A program made the position numbers and the translations under genes. The notes below the pieces were generated by a model. That model was not told where the DNA came from and did no database searches. It saw only the letters and a list, made by a program, of their open reading frames with translations. From Legionella antarctica (lineage in GTDB: Bacteria; Pseudomonadota; Gammaproteobacteria; Legionellales; Legionellaceae), in assembly GCF_011764505.1 (NCBI RefSeq), contig NZ_AP022839.1:1223001-1287000 (forward strand): a DNA stretch of 64,000 nucleotides, given 5' to 3'. This document shows, piece after piece, positions 9,801 through 18,084 of this stretch. Positions within the stretch are counted from its first letter, which is position 1; each line of letters starts with the position of its first letter.

Positions 9801-10340
9801 CTAGAAAACATACTTTTGCTGACCCTCATCGATTGAGGGGGATGATTCTGTTGGATGAAACTCGTAATGGGTCAAATTAAAGTCCACAGGCATTTCAGTG
9901 CCATGGACGTTTATAGCTTGTTCAAAAGATTCATAGATTATTTTTTGAATTATCTCTTTAACAGGCATAGACTTATACCCCTCTATTATGGCTATCTGAG
10001 TGGTTAGATTTATGATTTGTTGTTCCCCGAAAAAAGTGTCCGCACGTGCTTGTTTTCTGAGGTTAAACAAATGCATGATTTTGCTATCTAACTCTCCCAA
10101 CTCGTCTTTACGGGCATTACACATTGCTGTTTCCATTTGAGTAATCATTCTTTGAGGATCGTATAGGTGAAGAGTTATCAGAGTATGACAGGCTTTTGCC
10201 AGGGAGCTAATCTCTTCGTTGTATGCATCTTTATTACTCAACCTATAAGCGTGCATGGCATTCACACTGTGGGAAGAAATTAAATCATCACATTCTTCTT
10301 GGGAAAGAAGTGGAGGTTCTTCATTTTTGTCACGTGACAT
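9801..10340 (-). CDS. Unknown cytosolic protein, convergent to efflux operon
   Basis: I do not recognise this protein. The start chosen (MSRDKNEEPP, 179 residues) has AAGGAGA at good distance upstream; a longer frame to 10385 has no ribosome site. It is mostly helical, soluble and acidic at the N terminus, with no signal peptide or membrane segment. The C terminus is polar and rich in Glu, Ser and Pro. It faces the efflux operon tail to tail and is divergent from the gene at 10565. A small Dot/Icm substrate is possible but nothing specific shows it. Confidence 0.6.
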   Translation of the reverse strand: MSRDKNEEPPLLSQEECDDLISSHSVNAMHAYRLSNKDAYNEEISSLAKACHTLITLHLYDPQRMITQMETAMCNARKDELGELDSKIMHLFNLRKQARADTFFGEQQIINLTTQIAIIEGYKSMPVKEIIQKIIYESFEQAINVHGTEMPVDFNLTHYEFHPTESSPSIDEGQQKYVF

Positions 10341-10506
10341 GATGAATCTCCTTTCTGGTACATATATTACAAGTATAGCATTCAAATTGTATATAAATTA
10401 GTCAGTCGCTTATTCTATCTTATCTCATTGAATTTCTCTGGAGTTGATTTCTAGTTACAGTCATGTGGTTTATTTCCACAGTTTTTTGCATATTAATCAA
10501 AATAAG

Positions 10507-10535
10507 TTGACATAATTGTAAGATTTATATAAAAT
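10507..10535 (+). promoter_or_regulatory. Sigma70-type promoter for the 10565 gene
   Basis: TTGACA at 10507-10512, a 17-base spacer, then TAAAAT at 10530-10535. This is a perfect -35 hexamer and a five-of-six -10 hexamer, placed about 25 bases before GGAG and the ATG at 10565. No competing gene lies in this stretch. Confidence 0.7.
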
Positions 10536-10564
10536 GCTTAAAACTTAAACAAAGTGGAGATGGT

Positions 10565-11098
10565 ATGCCTAATGTAAACAATCTTTTGGAAAATGAGCTA
10601 GTGAACGAGATGCGAGATAGCAATGTAGCGTATCTTAAAAACAGACCTGGTTTTTTTACTCCTTATAATAGCATAAGCGACTTTGACGAAACCTTGGCGG
10701 CTCCAGTAGTTGCCCCCGCTGGTTTTGCGATTGCAACTGGACTGTTAGGTGTGGCAAGTGCTCTTGCAGCATCTGTTTGTGTTACCAGTTTTTTGGCAGC
10801 AGGCTTTGCAGCTGCGTTAGGTAAGAATGGAGCACGTGATGAGGCACTTACTGTTGGTGTAGTTAGTGGCATAATTGCTTTAGCAGCTCCTTTATTAGCC
10901 GCTCTTAGCGCTCTGACCATTGTGCTTTCTTTTCTTGCCACAACGGCATATTTAGTGACTCGATCAGCTGCTACAGTTGGTAGTGCAATAGCTAAGGGAG
11001 CAACTGCTCTGACTGAATGTTTTCATGATCATGATGATGAAGAAAACAGTGATGAAGATCTTGCATTTGAACAAATGCAGACTAGCTCTGTAATGTAG
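10565..11098 (+). CDS. Unknown Ala-rich membrane protein
   Basis: 177 residues, not assigned to a known family. After a polar N-terminal 45 residues comes a long Ala/Leu/Val-rich block (about 46-145) with three or more likely membrane spans (PVVAPAGFAIATGLLGVASA; VGVVSGIIALAAPLLAALSA; IVLSFLATTAYLVT). The tail is acidic (HDHDDEENSDEDL) and exposed. GTGGAGATGGT precedes the ATG, giving a clear ribosome site. It has its own promoter upstream and a strong terminator downstream, so it is a monocistronic gene. Similar small Ala-rich membrane proteins are common in Legionella genomes; their role is unknown to me. Confidence 0.65.
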   Translation: MPNVNNLLENELVNEMRDSNVAYLKNRPGFFTPYNSISDFDETLAAPVVAPAGFAIATGLLGVASALAASVCVTSFLAAGFAAALGKNGARDEALTVGVVSGIIALAAPLLAALSALTIVLSFLATTAYLVTRSAATVGSAIAKGATALTECFHDHDDEENSDEDLAFEQMQTSSVM

Positions 11099-11114
11099 AT
11101 GCCAGTTTAACGAA

Positions 11115-11148
11115 AGCCCTCTTACCGTAAAGAGGGCTCTTTTTTCTA
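11115..11148 (+). terminator. Rho-independent terminator
   Basis: AGCCCTCTT at 11115-11123 pairs with AAGAGGGCT at 11130-11138 around a 6-base loop and is followed by a run of T bases. It lies 17 bases after the stop of the 10565 gene. Confidence 0.9.
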
Positions 11149-11664
11149 TAATAACTTTTAAGCTGTTCTTTGCTTAATCAGAAGTAATTAATTTCAGTAA
11201 ATTAATAATATCAGTTGTTAAAAAAAATCCTGCACCATTGAAATCTGAAAAAGTTACTTGCTTACGCAATAGTTTCTTGACAAAATATTGCCTAAAAAGT
11301 TAGCATGTATCCTGAATTTATTAAGATAATTGAAAAATGATTTTAAACCGACATTTTATTTTTGGTAATCCATTTTTCTTAATCTCGCTTATCCTTATGG
11401 TGGTGCGTCACTTGAGCCTTTCCTCAGCTCTGAGTCGGCTTACTCTTTAAATTTATCTGTCCCGCCTCTAAGCGTAAAAGCAAACGGATGATACTGAATT
11501 AATTATCATAACCAGGGGCTTAAATCCTTTGCGCGTGATGGAAATGAGTGACTTCCTCGTTCAGAGAGGAAAAAAGCAGTATGTCTAAACATCGGTGGCT
11601 AATTTAAGGTTGATGTGATTAGCAAAACAATTGCACAAGTCTATAACAATATTTAGGAGTTATA
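11149..11664. other. Intergenic region before the MFS gene
   Basis: About 516 bases without a convincing reading frame on either strand. It is AT-rich to about 11380 and less so after. A short hairpin (TTCCTC ... GAGGAA near 11550-11571) followed by AAAAA is the only structure I noticed. No tRNA-like or riboswitch-like fold was recognised. It must contain the MFS gene's promoter, but no clear hexamer pair stood out. Confidence 0.4.
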
Positions 11665-12948
11665 GTGAATACATTTAAAAGCAAACATCAATGGCTAGCA
11701 AAAGCTTATCCCTGGATCATTTGGACAATTGCCGCAAGTTTCTTTTTTTATAAATATTTAATTCAGGTTTCTCCAAGTGTAATGACTGATGATTTAATGC
11801 AAGCTTTTCAGGTCCATGGTGCGGGTCTTGGTAACCTATCGGCTTTTTATTTCTATGCTTATTTAATCATGCAGATCCCTGTTGGGGTGATGCTTGACAG
11901 ATTCAGTCCCCGCCTACTTACAACGGGGGCTATTTTTCTTTGCAGTATCAGTACGTTTATTTTTTCACAAACTGATACATTTTGGCTGGCTTGTTTTAGC
12001 AGAGCCCTTATGGGGGCAGGAGCTGCGTTTGCTGCTGTATCCTGTTTTAAACTGGCTGCAGTTTGGTTTTCTCCAAAACGTTTTGCTTTGGTTTCTGGAA
12101 TGTTTATGACCGCTGCAATGCTCGGTGCTGTCGGTGGCCAAATGCCATTAGCTCATTTAGTGCAAAATCTTGGCTGGAGAATGGCGCTCGAAATTGTTAG
12201 TGCTATGGGGGTTGTTCTTGGTGTTATCTATTTTTTGGTGTTAAGAGATAAACCAATCAAACCGTTGCATAAAATTCAAAACAAGGAAAAAATAAGCCGT
12301 CTATTACACCGTATTGTAAGCAATAAGCAAGCATGGGCACTGTCTTTATACAGTGGGCTGGCTTTTGCGCCCGTTTCTGTATTTGGAGGATTATGGGGGG
12401 TACCGTTTTTGGAAAAGGCCTATCAACTTTCTCGAACCAATGCAGCGCTTGCAATATCATGTATTTTTATAGGATTTGCTGCAGGAGCACCTTTTTGGGG
12501 GTGGTTTTCTGATTATATCAGAAGGAGAAAGCCTGTATTGTTCATTGGGACGTTTTCCGCTTTGTTATGCTTACTAATAGTACTCTACATCCCCGGTCAA
12601 ATTTTGTCTTCTTTAATGTTCCTTTTGTTTTGCTTTGGATTTGGCGCTAGCGGATTTTTTACCAGTTTTGCCATGATTCGTGAATTATTTCCTATAGCCC
12701 TGGTTGCTACAGTTCTTGGTATTATGAATACCTTTAATTCCGTATTTGAAGCATTGTTTGAACCTCTGGTTGGTGCCATTCTCGATTGGACTTGGGATGG
12801 AGCCACAACTAATGGAATGCATCAGTTTTCAGTGCAGGGATATCATTGGTCTCTACTGCTCTTACCCGTTTCCCTTATTTTATCGTTACTCACTTTAACT
12901 CTGGTTAAGGAAACTTATTGCCGGGTTATTGAAGAAAGTGATTTTTAA
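11665..12948 (+). CDS. MFS transporter (12 membrane spans)
   Basis: 427 residues with twelve hydrophobic segments and the hallmark loop between TM2 and TM3 in the form GVMLDRFSPRLLTTG, which matches the MFS motif G-x-x-x-D-R-x-x-x-R. A second copy in the middle loop reads GWFSDYIRRRKPVLF. The start is GTG at 11665, with AGGAG seven bases upstream. It resembles the large Legionella group of MFS transporters that includes the Pht (phagosomal nutrient) proteins, but I cannot assign a substrate. It is a single gene with long intergenic regions on both sides. Confidence 0.85.
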   Translation: MNTFKSKHQWLAKAYPWIIWTIAASFFFYKYLIQVSPSVMTDDLMQAFQVHGAGLGNLSAFYFYAYLIMQIPVGVMLDRFSPRLLTTGAIFLCSISTFIFSQTDTFWLACFSRALMGAGAAFAAVSCFKLAAVWFSPKRFALVSGMFMTAAMLGAVGGQMPLAHLVQNLGWRMALEIVSAMGVVLGVIYFLVLRDKPIKPLHKIQNKEKISRLLHRIVSNKQAWALSLYSGLAFAPVSVFGGLWGVPFLEKAYQLSRTNAALAISCIFIGFAAGAPFWGWFSDYIRRRKPVLFIGTFSALLCLLIVLYIPGQILSSLMFLLFCFGFGASGFFTSFAMIRELFPIALVATVLGIMNTFNSVFEALFEPLVGAILDWTWDGATTNGMHQFSVQGYHWSLLLLPVSLILSLLTLTLVKETYCRVIEESDF

Positions 12949-13118
12949 ATAAAGATAAGTCTTAGCTTCTTGACTGTAACGAAGTAAATAAAGGCAACGC
13001 ACTTCGCCCTGACCCAGGCTTGGAGACATTGGCAGTAGAACTCCAGTAGAAGCCAGGGTTGAGATATTGCCGCAAGTAGCATCAATACCTGAGCCTATAT
13101 ATCGTCCAAGCTCGCAAA

Positions 13119-13138
13119 TGACTGGTATATACCAGTCA
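13119..13138. repeat. 20-bp perfect palindrome
   Basis: TGACTGGTATATACCAGTCA reads the same on both strands. It could be an operator for a dimeric regulator or one arm of a longer structure. The related core ACTGG occurs again in the stem-loop about 100 bases on. Confidence 0.6.
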
Positions 13139-13144
13139 GTATAA

Positions 13145-13300
13145 CTCCTCGCTAATCTTGTTGAGACAGGCTTGCGCAGCTGGAAATTGGACTACGACGG
13201 TTTTTCCGAGCAATTACATCGTGAGGTGAAACAGTTAACTGGCATTAATAAATGCCAGTTTCCAAGCAAGGTAGTCAAGGTATCACATTCCCTGCACTAA
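13145..13300 (+). pseudogene. Possible gene remnant
   Basis: An open stretch of 51 codons ending in TAA at 13298-13300 reads as plausible protein (LVETGLRSWKLDYDGF, later FSEQLHREVKQLTG), but it has no start codon after the preceding in-frame TAA at 13142. Amino-acid composition looks protein-like. I cannot name a family, and chance is possible. Confidence 0.25.
13237..13260. repeat. Stem-loop, 10-bp arms
   Basis: AACTGGCATT (13237-13246), a 4-base loop AATA, then AATGCCAGTT (13251-13260). It falls inside the possible gene remnant and has no T run after it, so it is not an obvious terminator. Confidence 0.55.
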
Positions 13301-13447
13301 AAATGTCTGGGTTAACCTGAAAAAAATTGCATACTAAAATGTTCGAAAGAAATTACAAAGTAGAAAATGATTTGCATAAAATCCTCTCATCAATGAACTA
13401 AAAAATGCTTCGGTTTTGATGCGTTTTTCGTAAGTCCCTAAATTAAT

Positions 13448-14542
13448 CTAATGCACTGGTTGTTTATCTTGAAGTTCCTCAATGGATGCAGCTAATTTTT
13501 CACTAATAGGAATGGTGCTGTTTTTTAATGTGTCAACTAAATGCTCCTTGGCTTTTTGCGGATTTTTATAATTAAAATAAATGGTTTCAGCTATTTGGGT
13601 CAGAAAACAATCAGGATTTAAATTATTGGCTTTGTTAATCAATTGTTCTGTTTTTACAAAGTCTTCATTCAAAGCATATACCAGAGCTAATCCCCCCCAA
13701 CCATCGGCTAATTCATCAACCAGCTCTACCGCATCCTGATAGGTTTCATGAGCTTTAGCAATCCGATCATTTAGAAGTTGGCACCAGGCTAAAGCAATAT
13801 GACAGTCATAAAATTCAGGGTAAATTTCTACAGCTTTTTGAAGCGTGTTTTCTGCTGAGTCTAAATCACCTTGGGTCATATAAGTGTTGCCTAAAGCAAA
13901 CCAAAGACGAGAGTCTTGAGGATTAATTTGTAATAGTGCTTCGATTTCGTCTACAGTGGTTTCATGAGTTATCAGACGAACCAGCATATTTACTAATTTT
14001 GCATCATAATTGTCAGGATTTATTTTCAAAGCAGAAATACTGGTTTCCTTTGCAACTACATCCTCATTAAGATCGAAATATAACAGAGAAAGAAAGCCCA
14101 ATGCCTCAGCATCGTCTGGATTCTGCTCTAGTATATTTTCGACCAAACCTATAGCATCATCCATAGAGTCTTGCCGATGAAGAATACGTGCCATTAAAAG
14201 CTCTGCTTCTGGATAATGTTCTCCCTCTAGGATAGGAGCTAAAATTTCCAAGGCGTTTTCATTGTAGCGCAGGGCAGGGGTATCAAAATGATTTAAGGAT
14301 GCAAGAAAACAGTCCTTGGCTTGCGATAATTGACCCTGATTTAAATAAAGTAAACCTTGGTGTCCCAGACAGGCTTCAGGGTTAATAATCCGTGCCTTAT
14401 CCAGGTAACGTTGTGCTAATTGCAAATCATCTAATTCCATATAGAGATCACTAACCTCTAATAGTAAAGTTAGATTGTTTTTATCTTGCTCGAGGAAAGA
14501 TAAGTGACGCATGAGGTTATCGGATAATTGCTGGTTATGCAT
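13448..14542 (-). CDS. Tetratricopeptide-repeat protein
   Basis: 364 residues from the ATG at 14542, which has AAGGA six bases upstream; an in-frame TTG two codons earlier lies too close to that site. It is almost entirely TPR units: visible examples are LWFALGNTYMTQGDLDSAENTLQKAVEIYP and GWGGLALVYALNEDFVKTEQLINKA, read here in short pieces, plus about seven others with the W/L-G-Y-A-F-A-P spacing. It has no signal peptide and no membrane segment, so it is a cytosolic scaffold by composition. It ends in KQPVH. Single gene, convergent with the MFS gene. Confidence 0.85.
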   Translation of the reverse strand: MHNQQLSDNLMRHLSFLEQDKNNLTLLLEVSDLYMELDDLQLAQRYLDKARIINPEACLGHQGLLYLNQGQLSQAKDCFLASLNHFDTPALRYNENALEILAPILEGEHYPEAELLMARILHRQDSMDDAIGLVENILEQNPDDAEALGFLSLLYFDLNEDVVAKETSISALKINPDNYDAKLVNMLVRLITHETTVDEIEALLQINPQDSRLWFALGNTYMTQGDLDSAENTLQKAVEIYPEFYDCHIALAWCQLLNDRIAKAHETYQDAVELVDELADGWGGLALVYALNEDFVKTEQLINKANNLNPDCFLTQIAETIYFNYKNPQKAKEHLVDTLKNSTIPISEKLAASIEELQDKQPVH

Positions 14543-14687
14543 GGGCAATCCTTATGGGGTAGTAAGTAAAGTTCTTCTGGAGGCCAGGACGTCTGCATCG
14601 CAAAAGTTGTTCAGAAAGAACTGCATGGAATGATCTATTAATATTCATGTTCGGATTTTATCAGGACTATTAAAAAAGCCCAATCTT

Positions 14688-15107
14688 TTAATTGGTACAT
14701 TGTATTTTTTCGGGTAAAAATCCGTCATTAGTTTTTAAATAAGGATTATAATCTACCGTACACTGTGACGTTTTCTTCGCTAGAGGTTGAGCTAGCTTGA
14801 TGCCTGTCTGATTGTACTCACAAACTATATAAATAGTCTCCTTGCCTGAAAATGTCCACTTGGCCATATTTTTTTTAATCGAATTTGGTCTCAAGCTGAC
14901 TCCTTTTTTAGGATGTCCTGAATAGAAAGAAACACCATTTAAAAAATTATTGGGAATATCGGGAAGGGTTTCCCAATTATCTTGAGAATTATTGATATGT
15001 TCTGTTCTGTTTATTTGTTTAGGACACGCTAGTGTATAGAGTTTAGCCTGAACGAAGGTTGAAAAAATTATAAAAAATAAGCCCGGTACCAGTCTCCAAT
15101 TGTTCAT
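14688..15107 (-). CDS. STY0301-like exported protein
   Basis: 139 residues from MNNWRLVPGL, preceded by TAGGAAC. An N-terminal signal peptide (NNWRLVPGLFFIIFSTFVQA) is followed by a mature domain with LACPKQI, NGVSFYSGHPKKGVSL, then a late TIYIVCEYNQTGIKL and SQCTVDYN. The order Cys-Pro, F-Y-x-G-H-P, W, C-x-Y and C-x-V matches what I recall of the STY0301 family of small exported proteins; two or more disulphides are likely in the periplasm. The role of that family is unknown. It is divergent from nothing close and stands alone. Confidence 0.6.
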   Translation of the reverse strand: MNNWRLVPGLFFIIFSTFVQAKLYTLACPKQINRTEHINNSQDNWETLPDIPNNFLNGVSFYSGHPKKGVSLRPNSIKKNMAKWTFSGKETIYIVCEYNQTGIKLAQPLAKKTSQCTVDYNPYLKTNDGFLPEKIQCTN

Positions 15108-15490
15108 GGTGTTCCTAACTCCCACCTTTATGTTTCTTGATTTAATCCGGGGGAATAAAAAAATTCAAGTATTGATTAAGTACTGGTTTAATAAATTTTT
15201 AAGGGTGTTGTCACTTCAACTTTATTTTTGATACCGTACTGAAATGACAACTCACCTGATAAGCAGACCGAATAAAACAGCCGATTTCTAATTCGGTTTG
15301 TTTATGTCAAAAAATAAATTATTTATTAGCTGGACTCTAATATAAAAAAACTGTAGCTTAATGTTTAGCTATTTATACAGAATAATAAATTAGTTTGAAG
15401 TTTCTAAGTCCACAGCATTGAGACGAGAAAAATCATTTTCTGACTTTTTTAGTTCAAATATTCGATATAAATTTAAAGGCAATAACAAAG
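15108..15490. other. Non-coding stretch left of IS3-A copy 2
   Basis: About 380 AT-rich bases with no credible reading frame. Its right edge is the IS junction, and nothing in it looks like the missing front part of the Sel1 gene that begins on the far side of the IS. This mismatch fits a rearrangement at the junction. Confidence 0.5.
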
Positions 15491-15661
15491 TGATATGGGT
15501 CCGCATGTCTGGAACAAAATTAAGGAAAAATAAGAGCTATTCATCCATCATTTATAGTTAAAAATTCACTCAAATTAACCTATTTAAACCTACTCAATAC
15601 CGTATGAATAGTGATTGCTACTACGAATTGTCTTAGGTCATTTTACCACAACTCTATCAGA

Positions 15662-15738
15662 ATGACTTATCCACAAGTCCACAGGTCAGGAGAGCTTCAC
15701 TTTCTCGTATAGGCCTGTGGGCCTTGTGGGTAAGTCAT
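15662..15738. repeat. Long hairpin with DnaA-box-like site inside IS3-A
   Basis: Between the orfB stop and the end of the element, an imperfect inverted repeat of about 26 bp per arm begins ATGACTTATCCACAAG and closes with CTTGTGGGTAAGTCAT. One arm contains TTATCCACA (15667-15675), the exact consensus DnaA box. The same structure is at 34641-34717 and 51085-51161 in copies 3 and 4. It may act as a transcription barrier or as a site for host proteins; neither is shown. Confidence 0.75.
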
Positions 15739-15756
15739 GACGCTCTCATTTAGGGT

Positions 15757-16602
15757 TTATGGTCTTTTCCGGCCATAATACACCTCTGCGGGCGTTAAAT
15801 AATTAAAGGACTGGTGAAGCCTTCGGTTATTATAATACTCAAAATACTCCGTTAAGGCCAGCTCAACCTCTTCAATTGTATCAAAATCATACCGGTAGAT
15901 TTTTTCTTGCTTAACACTACGCCACAATCGCTCGATAAATATATTATCTAAATAACGTCCTCGCCCATCCATGCTGATAGAAATGTGGTGAGATTTTAGC
16001 GTATTTATCCAATCTTTTGAGGTAAATTGAGAACCCTGATCCGTGTTAAAGATCTCACAACGCGAATGCAGCAAAGCGTTTCTAAGCGCCTCAATACAAA
16101 ATTCAGCCTCCATAGTAGGTGAAATAGCCCATCCAATCACATAACGACTATACCAGTCCATAATAGCTACTAAATACACATGCTTTCCTTTCATGCGGAT
16201 GTAGGTGATATCTGCGGCCCAAACCTGATTTGGTTTGGTGATATCCACCTCTTTTAATAAATAAGGGAACACCTCATGCTCCTTATTGGGAACGCTTGTA
16301 TTTGGCTTTGGGTAAACAGTCGATAACCCCATCATTTCCATCAACTTTTTTACTCGACGTTTACCAACAGGATAGCCTACTTCTTTTGACAGCCATCTTG
16401 CCCGCTTAATTTTACCTTCACATGGATACTGCAGATAGTGCTCATCAAGTAGCGCCATAAGCGCTTCATCTTCGACAGAAATGGGCTTGGCACTATAATA
16501 ATAACTTGAAACAGGCAAGTCTAATAGCAAGCATTGTTCACGAATGGTGAGCTCGGCAAGAGGATCAATCATGACGCGCTTTTCATCCAGACTAAAGTTC
16601 AT
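15757..16602 (-). CDS. IS3-A OrfB, DDE transposase
   Basis: 281 residues, identical to the copies at 34736 and 50221. It has an HTH_21-like N-terminal region and an rve integrase core. Catalytic positions are visible as WAADITYIRM (first Asp), FNTDQGSQF (second Asp) and FIERLWRSVKQE (Glu), followed by the family-typical YNNRRLHQSFNYLTPAEVY. Its ATG lies 11 bases inside the end of orfA, in the +1 frame relative to orfA. It cuts and joins DNA as part of the IS3 copy-out mechanism. Confidence 0.95.
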   Translation of the reverse strand: MNFSLDEKRVMIDPLAELTIREQCLLLDLPVSSYYYSAKPISVEDEALMALLDEHYLQYPCEGKIKRARWLSKEVGYPVGKRRVKKLMEMMGLSTVYPKPNTSVPNKEHEVFPYLLKEVDITKPNQVWAADITYIRMKGKHVYLVAIMDWYSRYVIGWAISPTMEAEFCIEALRNALLHSRCEIFNTDQGSQFTSKDWINTLKSHHISISMDGRGRYLDNIFIERLWRSVKQEKIYRYDFDTIEEVELALTEYFEYYNNRRLHQSFNYLTPAEVYYGRKRP

Positions 16603-16876
16603 GCTTTTTTTTTAGCCAAGATAGCTGCGCTTGAAGTCGACCAATTTCTTGATATAATGCCTCAACAAGCTGCTCTTGGGACTTGGCTTCTTTTTCATTA
16701 GCCCCAGAGAATAAATCGTTAATGGCTTTGATGGCCGATTGCTTCCAAGTTTTTACCTGCGTTGCGTGAACACCGTATTCACTGGTAATTTGCGCTTGTG
16801 TGAGTTTCCCCTCAATCGCAGCTAGCGTTATTTTTGCCTTCTTGGCCGCCGTATAATAAGCTCGCTTTTTAGACAT
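16592..16876 (-). CDS. IS3-A OrfA, copy 2
   Basis: 94 residues, the same as the OrfA at 288-572: helix-turn-helix plus a leucine-rich C terminus. The shared A9 run at the orfA/orfB junction lies at its end. The start is preceded by AGAGGAG. Confidence 0.95.
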   Translation of the reverse strand: MSKKRAYYTAAKKAKITLAAIEGKLTQAQITSEYGVHATQVKTWKQSAIKAINDLFSGANEKEAKSQEQLVEALYQEIGRLQAQLSWLKKKHEL

Positions 16877-16954
16877 TTTATTCTCCTCTTTGTATTAAGA
16901 AGAATAGCTCTTAAAAAACCTTTTTTTGTGTCCAGAAAACCGCGCCTATATTAA

Positions 16955-17722
16955 AACAACCCTGAGGGTGAGTATGGTTTGGGTTATATGTATGATACGG
17001 GAACATCTGTTCCTCAAAATAGTGATACTGCTTTAATCTGGTATAAAAAAGCAGCTGCTCAAGAGAATTCGAATGCGGCCTTAGCTATAGGTTATAACTA
17101 CGATAATGGCATTGGGGTTAAAAAAGATCACTCTGCAGCCATCCAATGGTATTCCAAGAGTGCCAATTTAGGAAATCCCAGTGCCCAATTTAATCTTGGT
17201 TTGATGTATGAACAAGGTCAAGGGACGCCGGTGGATGTCACCAAGGCAGCACAATACTTTGAAAAAGCAGCAGAGCAAGGACATGACAAAGCCCAATTAG
17301 AATTGGGTTATTTATATGACTCTGGAAAATTGGGTAAAAGCGATCTTTCAAAAGCAGCTTACTGGTATCAAAAAAGTGCCGATTTAGGTAATATTAATGC
17401 TCAATTCAATTTAGGGGATATGTATTTCTATGGAGACGGGGTAGGCAAGAATCTGGAGCAATCCGTATCATGGATACAGAAGTCTGCTGAACAAGGTTAT
17501 AGTAAGGGGCAAAATCAATTAGGTGTTTATTATAGGGATGGCATTGGGGTGACCACAAACCCAATAGAGGCTTATGCCTGGTTTAGTACTGCGGTTAACA
17601 ATGGATTTGATAAGGCAGCTGTCAATTTAAATGAACTGGAGAAAACAATGAGGCCCGACGATCTAATTAAGGCTAAAACTCTGGGAGAGTATTATTCTAA
17701 TAAATATAAAGAAAAAAAGTAG
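16955..17722 (+). pseudogene. Sel1-repeat protein gene, 5' end lost at IS3-A copy 2
   Basis: About 255 residues of Sel1-like repeats survive, read from the IS junction: YGLGYMYDTGTSVPQNSDTA, then LAIGYNYDNGIGVKKD, FNLGLMYEQGQGTPVD, LELGYLYDSGKLG, FNLGDMYFYGDGVGKN and NQLGVYYRDGIGVTTN, six or more 36-residue units. The first unit is already in mid-repeat and the frame runs open to the IS boundary with no ATG or ribosome site before it, so the start and any signal peptide are missing. Sel1 proteins of Legionella (EnhC, LpnE, LidL) are exported and help infection; whether this one did cannot be told. A TTG at 16979 could start translation weakly. Confidence 0.8.
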
Positions 17723-18084
17723 GTTTCTTGTTTAAGCGCTCTTTTTTTACTCCAGTCTTTATTGAATACAGAACAAATACCGTTACTTCTGTTTCAAAGT
17801 ATCTATTTCATGCCTTGATGAACATTAATTACACTTAAAATATTTCTTAATTTATTAATATACATAATGTATAATTTTATTTCCATTTAAGTTGGCGAGA
17901 TAAATAAGCATGGCTAGAGAAAAAATTGATGCAAGACAGAACGGGATGGGTGCTTCAAACAAACTCAACCTGGTTCTTCAGAAAGAGTATTTGTATCCTG
18001 TCAGAATCGCCGGGTAAGTGTCTGCCACTGAGCCCGGACTAATCCGAGCCGCGCGCGTCAGCAAGCGGAATTATCTCGAGATGC

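Larger units (their letters stand above)
12949..13447. other. Intergenic region with palindromes and a decayed frame
   Basis: About 500 bases between the MFS gene and the TPR gene, which converge here. It contains a 20-bp perfect palindrome (13119-13138), a stem-loop (13237-13260) and a 51-codon open stretch without a start (13145-13300). No intact gene is visible. Confidence 0.5.
15491..16953 (-). mobile_element. IS3-family element IS3-A, copy 2 (complete, no target duplication)
   Basis: 1463 bp, with imperfect terminal repeats: TGATATGGGTCCGC at the orfB end and TAATATAGGCGCGG (reverse strand) at the orfA end. The same length is found in copies 3 and 4. The flanking triplets differ (AAG on the left, AAA on the right), unlike copies 3 and 4, which have clean 3-bp duplications. 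The right flank runs straight into a Sel1-repeat frame. A deletion or recombination between two IS copies would explain both facts. Confidence 0.95.

Noticed and set aside
11149..13447. tRNA or riboswitch in the long gaps
   Set aside because: No cloverleaf, T-loop or known aptamer pattern could be traced by eye.
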